Of a stretch of 64,000 nucleotides of DNA, positions 1 to 7,806 are shown piece by piece. Within the stretch, counting starts at the first letter, position 1, and each line of letters starts with the position of its first letter. The position numbers were made by a program, and so were the translations under genes. Origin of the DNA: JABAAE01 sp036336715 (GTDB lineage: Bacteria > Planctomycetota > Planctomycetia > Pirellulales > Pirellulaceae); the NCBI GenBank assembly GCA_036336715.1, contig JAYZFP010000180.1, positions 10,078 through 74,077 on the forward strand, written 5' to 3'. A model generated the notes under the pieces. It made no database searches. It had not been told where the DNA came from and saw only the letters and a list, made by a program, of their open reading frames with translations.

Positions 1-954
1 CTGATGGGAAAGCCAAGCGTTGGAAGCTGGGTAGCTTATGGATTGGGGAGCGAAAACAAAAACATGCCGGAATTCGTGGTACTCCCAGACCCTGGAGGTG
101 GCCTGAAAGGTGGCCCGCCAGCATGGGGAAACGGGTTTCTGCCAGCAACCAAACAGGGGGTGACCATGCGACCGGGAGCGGCTCCCATCCTGGACTTGAA
201 ACCACAACCCCAGGTCTCGCCCAGGCAACAACGCAAAATCCTCGACCTGGTTCAAAACCTGAATCGGGATCACGCCGCCCGGCGTCAGGTCGACGGAGAC
301 CTGGAAGCCCGAATTCAATCCTACGAAATGGCATTTCGCATGCAGTCCGCTGCTCCCGAACTGGTTGACCTCTCGAAAGAAACCGAGGCCACCCGCCGTC
401 TTTATGGGCTGAACCGTTCCGGTACCAGGGAATTCGGACGCCGCTGCCTGCTGGCCCGAAGGATGATCGAAAGCGGGGTCCGGTTCGTACAGTTGTACTC
501 GGGTGATACCAATGGTTGGGATGCACATTCCGACGTCAAGAAGAACCATACCGAGTACTGTGAAAAAACCGATTTGCCAATTGCCGGATTATTGACCGAC
601 TTGAAACAGCGAGGCCTGCTCGACGAAACCCTGGTCATCTGGGGAGGTGAGTTCGGCCGCATGCCGATGAGCGAACAGGGAAAAGGACGCGATCACAATC
701 CGTGGGGCTACAGCTATTGGCTCTCGGGAGCTGGAATTGACGGGGGGCGAACACACGGTGCAACCGACCCTGTCGGGTTGCGTGCGGAAAAGGACAAAGT
801 CCACGTCCGTGATCTGCATGCCACGATTCTCCGCTTGCTCGGGATCGACCACGAAAACCTGACTTTCTGGTCACATGGACTGGAAGAACGCCTGACAGGT
901 CCTGGTGAAGCGCACGTTATCGAAGCAATTTTCAATCGAGGCAGGCAATATTGA
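1..954 (+). CDS. DUF1501 family exported protein (5' truncated by window edge)
   Basis: This is the C-terminal 318 codons of a DUF1501 protein; the frame is open at base 1, so the N-terminus and any Tat signal lie outside the window. DUF1501 proteins have a sulfatase/alkaline-phosphatase-like fold, and their substrate is not established. Visible hallmarks are WDAHSD, WGGEFGR, GRDHNPWGY and the C-terminal DLHATILRLLGIDH block that holds probable metal ligands. Related full-length copies at 32812, 37431 and 5311 are 462-472 aa, so about 150 residues are missing here. The stop TGA overlaps the TTG start of the next gene (TTGA, 951-954), which suggests translational coupling. Confidence 0.93.
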   Translation: MMGKPSVGSWVAYGLGSENKNMPEFVVLPDPGGGLKGGPPAWGNGFLPATKQGVTMRPGAAPILDLKPQPQVSPRQQRKILDLVQNLNRDHAARRQVDGDLEARIQSYEMAFRMQSAAPELVDLSKETEATRRLYGLNRSGTREFGRRCLLARRMIESGVRFVQLYSGDTNGWDAHSDVKKNHTEYCEKTDLPIAGLLTDLKQRGLLDETLVIWGGEFGRMPMSEQGKGRDHNPWGYSYWLSGAGIDGGRTHGATDPVGLRAEKDKVHVRDLHATILRLLGIDHENLTFWSHGLEERLTGPGEAHVIEAIFNRGRQY

Positions 955-2858
955 ATCACTGGCAGACCTGTTCACGAATTCCATCCATGGTTCTTGCCTG
1001 GATGCTCCTTTGTGCATCCGTTCCCGGTGATGACCCGGACAACCAGCACTGGTCTTTTCGACCCATCCGTCAACCGGTTCCCCCAAAAGTCCGAAACAAC
1101 AGCTGGCCGAAGAATGCCATCGACAGGTTCATCCTGGCACGCCTGGAGGCCGAGGGTCTTCAGCCGGCCCAAGCTGCAACTCAACAACAGCTTTCCCGGC
1201 GGATTCATTTTGATCTCACTGGGCTTCCTCCCGCTCCCCGCTTGACCGCCGGAGCAGGCACCCCTGTCCGTTTCGGGGCGTACGAACAGCTGGTCGACCA
1301 ACTGTTGGCCTCTCCCCGCTACGGGGAAAAATGGGGACAGCACTGGCTCGACCTGGCCCGCTTTGCCGAGACCGATGGTTTTGAACATGACAAGATTCGC
1401 AATACCGCCTGGCGTTACCGGGACTGGGTCATTCGGGCACTCAACGAAGGCATGCCCTACGACGAATTTGTCACACGCCAGGTCGCTGGAGATGAACTGA
1501 AACCCAACGATCCCGAACAACAGTTTGCGACCGCTTTCTGTCTGTCCGGACCTGACATGCCCGACATCAACTCCCAGGAGGAACGCCGCCAGAATGTGCT
1601 TAACGAATTGACAGGTACCGTGGGAGCCACATTGATGGGTTTGCAAATGGGCTGCGCCCAGTGCCACGACCACAAGTACGACCCGCTGAGCCAGGAGGAT
1701 TTCTACCGATTGCGTTCGATCTTTGAGCCCGCGATCAATGTGGTCAAAGACCGTTCCCTTGACATTCTCAAAGAAAAAGGAGCAACCTTCGGAAAGAGCT
1801 ACCTCATGATCCGGGGCGACTGGCAACGCAAGGGGAAAACGGTCGAGCCGGGTCTGCCGGCGATCCTGGTCCGCGGAAGTCCGTGGGAAAATTCCGCAGA
1901 ATTCCGCCGTCCAACCAACCAGAACTCAACCGGACGAAGACTTGCATTTGCCCGCTGGATGACCGACCGGTCCAACCCACTGACGGCCCGGGTGATCGCG
2001 AACCGGGTTTGGCAGTATCACTTTGGCAGTGGACTGGTGGCCACACCGAATGATTTTGGCCTGATCGGTGAAGTTCCCAGCCATCCCCTGCTACTGGACT
2101 GGCTGGCCGCCGAATTGATGAACCATGACTGGAGTCTCAAACACCTGCACCGGCTGATCCTCTGCAGCGCAACTTACCGCCAAAAAAGCGAAACCGGAAA
2201 CAAAGCCCCGGACCAGGGAAACCAGCTTCTTTTCCGTTTTCCCCGTCAGCGGTTGTCGGGCGAAACCATCCGGGACGCGATGCTGGCCAGTTCGGGAACC
2301 CTCCATCATCGGATGGGGGGACGTGGGGTCATGCCTCCCATTCCGGCAGAACTCGCCAGTACCCTGTTGAAAAACCAGTGGAAGGCAAGCAACGAACTGG
2401 CCGACCACTACCGGCGCAGCATTTTCATTTTCGCAAGGCGTAACCTCCGGTACCCGCTTTTCGACGCATTCGATCGTCCGGATGGAAATTCGAGTTGCCC
2501 ACAAAGAAATCAATCCACCACGGCTCCCCAGTCATTGCACCTGCTGAATTCCGTTTTCTCGCTTGATGCCGCCAGGAGGCTGGCAGCCGCTGTTCTGCGG
2601 GAATCCGACAGCCTCGACGACGCCATACATGGTGCCTATCAGAGAACGCTCAGCCGGGACCCCCGTCCTGAAGAATTCAAACTGGTTCGCGAGTTCCTTA
2701 CGGACCAGGCCGACCTGATCCAAAGAGAATTCACGCGGGAAACCGATCGGCCGGCTCCCATACCCAATTGTCCCGATTTCGATTCAAGCACCGCGGCGGC
2801 GTTTTCCCTGTTTTGTCTTGCGTTATTCAATTCCAACGAATTCCTGTACATCGACTGA
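951..2858 (+). CDS. PSCyt2/PSD1 (DUF1549-DUF1553) protein lacking the N-terminal cytochrome domain
   Basis: A 635 aa exported protein. A signal-like segment follows Met13 (MVLAWMLLCASVPG), and DUF1549 begins almost at once (WSFRPIRQPVPPKV). A CxxCH site (GCAQCHDHKYDP, around residue 235) is present, and DUF1553 fills the C-terminal part (NPLTARVIANRVWQYHFG onward, ending NEFLYID). Unlike the 1117 aa and 1063 aa relatives at 29446 and 34232, it has no PSCyt1 domain and a short middle region. The TTG start at 951 overlaps the preceding stop; ATG at 987 is the alternative and fits the signal peptide better. Gene order here (DUF1501 first) is the reverse of the two cassettes further right. Function is unproven; a role in extracellular electron or polysaccharide chemistry is inference. 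Confidence 0.9.
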   Translation: MNHWQTCSRIPSMVLAWMLLCASVPGDDPDNQHWSFRPIRQPVPPKVRNNSWPKNAIDRFILARLEAEGLQPAQAATQQQLSRRIHFDLTGLPPAPRLTAGAGTPVRFGAYEQLVDQLLASPRYGEKWGQHWLDLARFAETDGFEHDKIRNTAWRYRDWVIRALNEGMPYDEFVTRQVAGDELKPNDPEQQFATAFCLSGPDMPDINSQEERRQNVLNELTGTVGATLMGLQMGCAQCHDHKYDPLSQEDFYRLRSIFEPAINVVKDRSLDILKEKGATFGKSYLMIRGDWQRKGKTVEPGLPAILVRGSPWENSAEFRRPTNQNSTGRRLAFARWMTDRSNPLTARVIANRVWQYHFGSGLVATPNDFGLIGEVPSHPLLLDWLAAELMNHDWSLKHLHRLILCSATYRQKSETGNKAPDQGNQLLFRFPRQRLSGETIRDAMLASSGTLHHRMGGRGVMPPIPAELASTLLKNQWKASNELADHYRRSIFIFARRNLRYPLFDAFDRPDGNSSCPQRNQSTTAPQSLHLLNSVFSLDAARRLAAAVLRESDSLDDAIHGAYQRTLSRDPRPEEFKLVREFLTDQADLIQREFTRETDRPAPIPNCPDFDSSTAAAFSLFCLALFNSNEFLYID

Positions 2859-2957
2859 TTCCTTCCCAGGGGTTAATCTCCGGACAGCCATAGGGTTCGC
2901 ACTACGCAGGATGAAGAAAAACAGGAAGCGTAATTTCTGAACAAGAGGGACAAAATC

Positions 2958-3047
2958 ATGTCGGCAAGCCTGATTCTGCCCGGGATGGTGCTGTACGCGG
3001 TGCTGGGACTGTGCTACAAGTTTGACGTAACCAATGTCAAGGCTTGA
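2958..3047 (+). CDS. 29-aa hydrophobic small ORF coupled to the DUF2071 gene
   Basis: A short ORF beginning MSASLILPGMVLYAV and ending FDVTNVKA. It is preceded by a purine-rich Shine-Dalgarno-like AAGAGGG at 2943-2949, eight bases before the ATG. It contains one hydrophobic stretch of about 17 residues, enough for a short membrane segment. Its TGA (3045-3047) overlaps the TTG start of the DUF2071 gene at 3044, the same TTGA overlap as at 951-954. It could be a real small membrane protein, a translational leader for the downstream gene, or the remnant C-terminus of a lost membrane protein. I do not recognise the family. Confidence 0.45.
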   Translation: MSASLILPGMVLYAVLGLCYKFDVTNVKA

Positions 3048-3793
3048 GCCCCCACGCCGAAAGGTTGGTCCATTTGAATTTCCTCTCCGCCCGTTGGAAT
3101 CATCTCCTGATGGCCAACTACGAAGTGCCCGAGTCGGTGCTTCGTCCCTTTGTGCCCCGGGGCACTACCATCGACAAACACGACGGCAAGGTGTACGTCA
3201 GCCTGGTTGCCTTTCTCTTCAATCGCATGAAGGTCGTCGGTTTCCCGGCGTTATTCCACCGAAAATTTCCGGAAGTCAATCTTCGATTTTACGTGGCGCC
3301 GGAAAAGGACCCTTCCATCCGCGCGGTCACCTTCATCAGGGAGGTCGTTCCCCGTCCCTTGATCAGCTTCGTTGCGAACCGGCTTTTCAATGAAAACTAT
3401 GTTTCGCTGCCCATGAATCACCGCAACAGGATCCCCTACCACGAATACTGTTGGGGCCGAACGGTCTCCAACCGGTTTGAGGCCATTGCGGACGCCCCCC
3501 TCCACCTGCCCGCGAAAAACTCACTTTCAGAATTCATCACCGAACATTACTGGGGCTATACCAGCGGCCGCCGGCATACGGTGGAATACCGTGTCGATCA
3601 TCCGCAATGGAGGTGCTGTGAAGTCACCGATTTCACGATCGACGTGGACTTCGGGAACCTTTACGGCGATGCTTTTTCTTTCCTCACGACCACCGCCCCG
3701 GCCAATGTGCTTTATGCCGAAGGCTCGCGGGTAACGGTCAGTTTCCCCAAACGTCTGGCAACCGACAACGGTGGGCCTCAAACCCAAAGTTAA
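3044..3793 (+). CDS. DUF2071 (YqjF-like) family protein
   Basis: A 249 aa cytoplasmic protein without signal or membrane segments, of the length usual for DUF2071. Typical features are the N-terminal HLNFLSARWNHLLMANYEVP block, VYVSLVAFLFNRMKVVG, the LRFYVAPEKDPSIRAVTFIREVVPR core and YHEYCWG. The family has an acetoacetate-decarboxylase-like fold and its reaction is undetermined. No ATG fits. TTG at 3044 is the upstream-most start and overlaps the stop of a 29-codon ORF that carries a good ribosome-binding site, so translation probably depends on coupling. The next gene is separated by a riboswitch. Confidence 0.88.
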   Translation: MSPHAERLVHLNFLSARWNHLLMANYEVPESVLRPFVPRGTTIDKHDGKVYVSLVAFLFNRMKVVGFPALFHRKFPEVNLRFYVAPEKDPSIRAVTFIREVVPRPLISFVANRLFNENYVSLPMNHRNRIPYHEYCWGRTVSNRFEAIADAPLHLPAKNSLSEFITEHYWGYTSGRRHTVEYRVDHPQWRCCEVTDFTIDVDFGNLYGDAFSFLTTTAPANVLYAEGSRVTVSFPKRLATDNGGPQTQS

Positions 3794-3868
3794 CCATTGC
3801 CTTGCGGATTTTCCTGTTGGTCCCTCCCCGAAACCGAATTGAACGGCTATCATGAGAGAAGCAGACAA

Positions 3869-4130
3869 ACAGGTGTCGTTTGGTACTCCGCCAGACGGTG
3901 AAAAGGGAAATCGGTGAAAGACCGATACGGCCCCGCCGCTGTGACAGTTGAATCGTCGTTCCTCTCATACCATTGAAAACCTGCCTCCGATGTCCATCAC
4001 CGGGACAGGGCTTTCGAGAAGGTGAGCGACGAGCGAATCCTTGCCGAAACCATGGAAGGCCAGCGAATCTTTTTTGCTGCCATCATGACATGATCGGGGA
4101 TCCGCATCGCTGAAGTCAGAAGACCTGCCT
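3869..4130 (+). promoter_or_regulatory. Cobalamin (vitamin B12) riboswitch
   Basis: The hallmark blocks occur in the right order and on the + strand. They are CAGGT (3870-3874) opening P1, GGTGAAA (3897-3903), GGGAAATCGGTGAAAGACCG (3905-3924), the B12 box with CCCGCCGCTGTGA (3932-3944) and the 3' block AGTCAGAAGACCTGCC (4114-4129). ACCTG at 4123-4127 pairs with CAGGT at 3870-3874 to close P1. About 170 nt separate the B12 box from the 3' block, so the peripheral arm is long. A second ACCTGCC lies at 3979-3985. The first downstream gene is the DUF1559 gene at 4236 on the same strand. The assignment rests on recognition of the consensus; no covariance model was run. Confidence 0.9.
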
Positions 4131-4235
4131 TTTTGTTCGTGCGGTGGAATTGCGAGGGTCAATCATCTGCACTGCTCCGATTTTCAAATCTTGTTCAAAC
4201 TGTCTCAAAGCGCGCGCATGCGCTATCGGAGAAAA

Positions 4236-5048
4236 ATGAAACCAAAAACCAAAAGAGGGGCATTCACCCTCGTTGAACTCCTTGTTGTGATCGCAATCAT
4301 CGGAATCCTGATCGCCCTGCTGTTGCCCGCTGTTCAGGCGGCTCGCTCGGCAGCACGGAAAGTACAATGTTCCAGCCGAATCCGGCAACTCCTGCTGTCG
4401 GTTCACATGTATCACGATTCCCTGAAGCGTCTGCCACCTGCCAACATCGTTTCCACCTGGCCCCGGCAGACGACCTGGTTCGGTGAAATCGACTATTCCA
4501 ACTCCACCGTGACCGGCAACAAGGGGTTGCTCTCTCCCTTCATGGAAAACAACACGCTGATCCAGACCTGCCCCGATTGGGATGAATCCACGGTGACGCC
4601 CCTCTATCGCTCTGCAAACGGGCAATCAGCGAATGGTGGTTACGGGTACAACATGAACCTCGGCCAGGCCAAGTGGTCCTATGAAAATGGGCAATGGAAT
4701 CAGACCCAGAGTCTGAAAAAGATGGCCAGCTTTCCGTCGACATCCGGCACCCTGGTGATCTCGGATTCGGCCAGGGTTCAACTCGCATACATGCCCGGAC
4801 AGGCGACCATCGTCACCGAGAATTTTTACCTGCTGGGTCCGAACGACCCCTGGGCGGAACCGGGCTCCCACTTTCGCCACTATCGACAGGTCGCCAACCT
4901 CGGCTTCCTGGATGGTCACGTGGAATCGGTCGTCTTCCGGGATGAGGATCCGCCCGCGTCCTGGCCGGAGGATGCCATTCGGCTGAGGAGGAAAGAAAAG
5001 ATCGGTTTCCTTTTTCCAAATTCCGCACCTCATTACCGTCCCAACTGA
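4236..5048 (+). CDS. DUF1559 pseudopilin-like protein under a B12 riboswitch
   Basis: A 270 aa protein with a type IV prepilin/type II pseudopilin N-terminus: a basic leader (KPKTKRG), then the cleavage and methylation motif G-AFTLVELLVV and a hydrophobic helix IAIIGILIALLLPAVQAAR. The C-terminus carries a histidine followed ten residues later by DG (GFLDGHVESV), a near match to the planctomycetal H-X9-DG signature. The start at 4236 is preferred because GGAG at 4228-4231 precedes it; ATG 4218 and TTG 4191 are in-frame alternatives. DUF1559 proteins are abundant in Planctomycetota and presumed to be exported and assembled like pseudopilins. Expression is probably repressed by cobalamin through the upstream riboswitch, which is an unexpected target. 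Confidence 0.9.
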   Translation: MKPKTKRGAFTLVELLVVIAIIGILIALLLPAVQAARSAARKVQCSSRIRQLLLSVHMYHDSLKRLPPANIVSTWPRQTTWFGEIDYSNSTVTGNKGLLSPFMENNTLIQTCPDWDESTVTPLYRSANGQSANGGYGYNMNLGQAKWSYENGQWNQTQSLKKMASFPSTSGTLVISDSARVQLAYMPGQATIVTENFYLLGPNDPWAEPGSHFRHYRQVANLGFLDGHVESVVFRDEDPPASWPEDAIRLRRKEKIGFLFPNSAPHYRPN

Positions 5049-5310
5049 TCCCTACTCCGGACCAGAGTTTTTTCCAATCGTTGTGCCTGAGGTTTCGGCT
5101 GCAGGTTCACTTACCGGACCGCATGGAAAAGCCCCGTCAAGGTTGATCAGTTGCCGCCCGGCGGACGATCGGCAAAATCGGGCTGACCCGATTGAAATCC
5201 TGGGCGTTCCGTGCTCAATTACCCTGCTTCGCGTAGCCGATTTATGTTGTCTGCCGATGATTGAAAAGGTAGAATTTTTCCATTAGAACATCATCCCGGC
5301 CGATGATCAC

Positions 5311-6699
5311 ATGATGCACCGACCCTCCCGACGTGATTTGCTTGTTCAATGCGGGGCAGGCTGTGGCCTGACCCTCCCTGCTTTCCTGGCATCCCGTTCG
5401 TTGGCGGCAAAATCATTGGGGGGGGGTACGGGTTCGGAAAGTTTCCGCCCCTTCAAAAGTCGCCCGCGGGCCAAATCCTGCATCATCATTTACCTGTGGG
5501 GAGGGATTGCCCACCAGGAATCCTGGGATCCCAAACCGGATGCCAAATCGGAACTGCGTGGGGAGTTTCAGCCGATCCGCACGGCATCACCCGGAATCCT
5601 CTTTTCCGAGCATCTTCCCAAGCTGGCGAAACTGAGTGAGAGCCTGGCGGTCATTCGTTCCCTGAACCATGGAGTGGGAGGACATGGCGGTGCGTTGTAC
5701 ACGAGCATGACGGCCCAGGACCGCCCGCTTGGAAAGGCGAAAGACCGTAGCAACTGGCCATCCCTGACCGCCATGCTTTCCCGTTTCTGCAAGGTCCATC
5801 CTGGCACGCCCCGTGCGATTGCCATGCCCTACCTGAATTACGACAACGGGTCCCTCATCCAGGGTCAGTTTGGCGGGTGGCTCGGCCCCCGTTTCGATCC
5901 TATCATGATGAAAACGCCAGCTGGAAAACCGTACGGGGGAACTTCGAGGTACACCAACCGCGAGCTGGATCTCAAACTGAACCTGAACAGGGACCGTGTG
6001 GAGGACAGGCAGTACCTGAAAAAAAAGTTGGCAAGGACAATCGGCGAAGAGTCCGATTTCACCCGTTTTCACCAGTTTGAGTCGATGGCCCGGGACATGT
6101 TGCTCAGCTCTCCGGTCAAGGATGCCTACGACCTGGAAAAAGAAGATCCCCGCATTCGGGTGCTCTACGGAGATCATATCGGCGGGCAAAGCATGCTTCT
6201 GGCGCGCAGACTCACCGAAGCGGGGGTCCCCGTTGTCCAGGTAAATGCCGGGGCTGGCGATCTCTCCGGTGGAAATGGTGACAACTGGGACACGCACCGG
6301 GATCATTTCAGCAAAATGAAGAAACGTCTCCTGCCAGTTCTCGACCAGTCCTTGTCGGCTCTTCTGATGGACCTCCAGCAACGGGGTTCGCTGGAAGAAA
6401 CCCTGGTCGCGGTGATCACTGATTTCGGCCGCACACCAAAAATCAATGGAAACGGTGGACGGGATCATTACCCGGCTGTTTACTCGCAGTTGCTGGCCGG
6501 AGGTGGCATTCAAGGTGGTCAGGTCTATGGCTCCAGTGACCGGGACGGTGCCAAACCGTCAGATAAGCCGTGCACCCCTGCGGATTTCCACGCAACGGTT
6601 TACCAGGCGATGGGAATCCATCCCCGGACAGAAGTCCATGATTCGCAGGGCCGCCCCTTCAACCTCTGCAACGGTCAGCCCCTGCCACTTTTTGCCTGA
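5311..6699 (+). CDS. DUF1501 family protein, Tat-exported
   Basis: A 462 aa protein beginning with a twin-arginine signal (PSRRDLL followed by a hydrophobic stretch, cleavage near SLAA). The DUF1501 core is complete: IIYLWGGIAHQESWDPKP near residue 60, a central helical part, NWDTHRDH, VAVITDFGRTPKINGNGGRDHYP and the C-terminal DFHATVYQAMGI. The H/D residues in these blocks resemble sulfatase-fold metal ligands. It differs from the other three copies in using VITDFGRTP instead of WGGEFGR or WTTEFGR, and it has no DUF1553 partner beside it. The gene starts 262 bp after the DUF1559 gene. That spacer contains a 7-bp hairpin (5176-5193) and no convincing gene. Confidence 0.93.
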   Translation: MMHRPSRRDLLVQCGAGCGLTLPAFLASRSLAAKSLGGGTGSESFRPFKSRPRAKSCIIIYLWGGIAHQESWDPKPDAKSELRGEFQPIRTASPGILFSEHLPKLAKLSESLAVIRSLNHGVGGHGGALYTSMTAQDRPLGKAKDRSNWPSLTAMLSRFCKVHPGTPRAIAMPYLNYDNGSLIQGQFGGWLGPRFDPIMMKTPAGKPYGGTSRYTNRELDLKLNLNRDRVEDRQYLKKKLARTIGEESDFTRFHQFESMARDMLLSSPVKDAYDLEKEDPRIRVLYGDHIGGQSMLLARRLTEAGVPVVQVNAGAGDLSGGNGDNWDTHRDHFSKMKKRLLPVLDQSLSALLMDLQQRGSLEETLVAVITDFGRTPKINGNGGRDHYPAVYSQLLAGGGIQGGQVYGSSDRDGAKPSDKPCTPADFHATVYQAMGIHPRTEVHDSQGRPFNLCNGQPLPLFA

Positions 6700-6721
6700 T
6701 CCTCTGGTTACCGTGCTATTT

Positions 6722-7666
6722 ATGAACCGCGGTCTTCCCATCCAAATCCATCACTGTGTGCCCTTTCTCATTCTAGAGATGCTGTTCGGAAACCGTCTTC
6801 TTGAGGGACAGGAAAAGGAACAGGCCATCGCCAGGATCCGCGAACTCGGTGGGTTCGTCAACGAAACCGGCCAGGGACTCGAAATCGGAATGCAGCTGAA
6901 GGGACGCCAAGCAGCGGCCAGGGCCATGCCCTGGATCTCAAAACTGGAAGAAGTCGTCTGGCTCAATCTGGCCGACAGCAATATCCGCAGCCAGGATCTT
7001 GTTTACCTCAAAAAACTCACAAAACTGAAATGGCTGCATCTCGAAAAAACGGGAATTGACGACAAGGGACTGAATCACCTGGAGGGCCTCGAGGAACTGG
7101 AATACCTCAACGTGTATGCCACCGGGATCAGTGACGCTTCCCTGGATCGACTGGCCGCCTTGCCCAAGCTGAAAAAGCTGTACCTTTGGCAGACACGCGT
7201 CACCGACCAGGGAATCCAGCAACTGCGGCAGAAAAGAAAACAAATGCAAATTGTCCAAGGGATCGACCTGAGCCAACTGGCTGCAAACTTCCCAAAAGAA
7301 AAGGACGAACCGCCTCCCGTTTTGATGCTTGACTGGATGAGCGTTCAAAAGCGGACCGATGCGCCGCAGCGATCCGACAACGGTGTCAACTGCCAGGTCT
7401 GGTTTGAAAACCGTTCCTCCAAACCGGTGAAACTCTTCTGGATCGGATACGGTGCAGGAGAACTCAAACTCTACACGAAGATCCGCCCCGGGGAGACTTG
7501 GAAACAGAACTCCTACTCCCGCAATGTCTGGCTGATCACCAACTTGCAGGACCAACCTCTGGGGTACTTCGTTGTCCCGGAAGACAATTCCCGGGCCATC
7601 ATCCCCAAGGATGCCGTTGCCAACCAGGCAACTCCGTTTCGGGCCGGCAGGTACCCACGCCGGTAG
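6722..7666 (+). CDS. Leucine-rich-repeat protein with C-terminal VHL beta-like domain
   Basis: A 314 aa protein. Residues about 75-170 form LRRs of about 24 residues (LEEVVWLNLADSNI, LKWLHLEKTGIDDKGL, LEYLNVYATGISDASL, LKKLYLWQTRVTDQGI), the irregular type frequent in Planctomycetota. Residues about 205-290 resemble the beta domain of the von Hippel-Lindau protein: VWFENRSSKPVKLFW, then LYTKIRPGETW and SYSRNVWLI. By eye alignment W240, Y251, S264 and W270 match human W88, Y98, S111 and W117, whereas H115 is replaced by N268. No elongin-binding alpha domain follows. The start is uncertain: ATG 6722 or ATG 6779. The N-terminus is hydrophobic but not a clear signal peptide. The gene lies 22 bp after the DUF1501 gene. 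Confidence 0.82.
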   Translation: MNRGLPIQIHHCVPFLILEMLFGNRLLEGQEKEQAIARIRELGGFVNETGQGLEIGMQLKGRQAAARAMPWISKLEEVVWLNLADSNIRSQDLVYLKKLTKLKWLHLEKTGIDDKGLNHLEGLEELEYLNVYATGISDASLDRLAALPKLKKLYLWQTRVTDQGIQQLRQKRKQMQIVQGIDLSQLAANFPKEKDEPPPVLMLDWMSVQKRTDAPQRSDNGVNCQVWFENRSSKPVKLFWIGYGAGELKLYTKIRPGETWKQNSYSRNVWLITNLQDQPLGYFVVPEDNSRAIIPKDAVANQATPFRAGRYPRR

Positions 7667-7806
7667 AGGCTTTCGGAATGCGTTGCCGCAATGAGTGTTG
7701 GCCCTTTTCGTCAGCGGTTACAATGACAGGGACGATTCTATCGTGCTCGCTACGGCGAACGTGGCACCCCCCTGTTATAGCGTCTCTTCACCCTAACAGA
7801 GGATTC

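Noticed and set aside
972..1826. 284-codon minus-strand ORF
   Set aside because: It mirrors the DUF1553 gene on the other strand, has no family features, and the plus-strand frame has clear conserved motifs.
3840..3853. Sigma-70 promoter TTGAAC/TATCAT before the riboswitch
   Set aside because: The spacing is only a few bases and the alternative TTGGTC is 25 nt away, so neither pair is a credible promoter.
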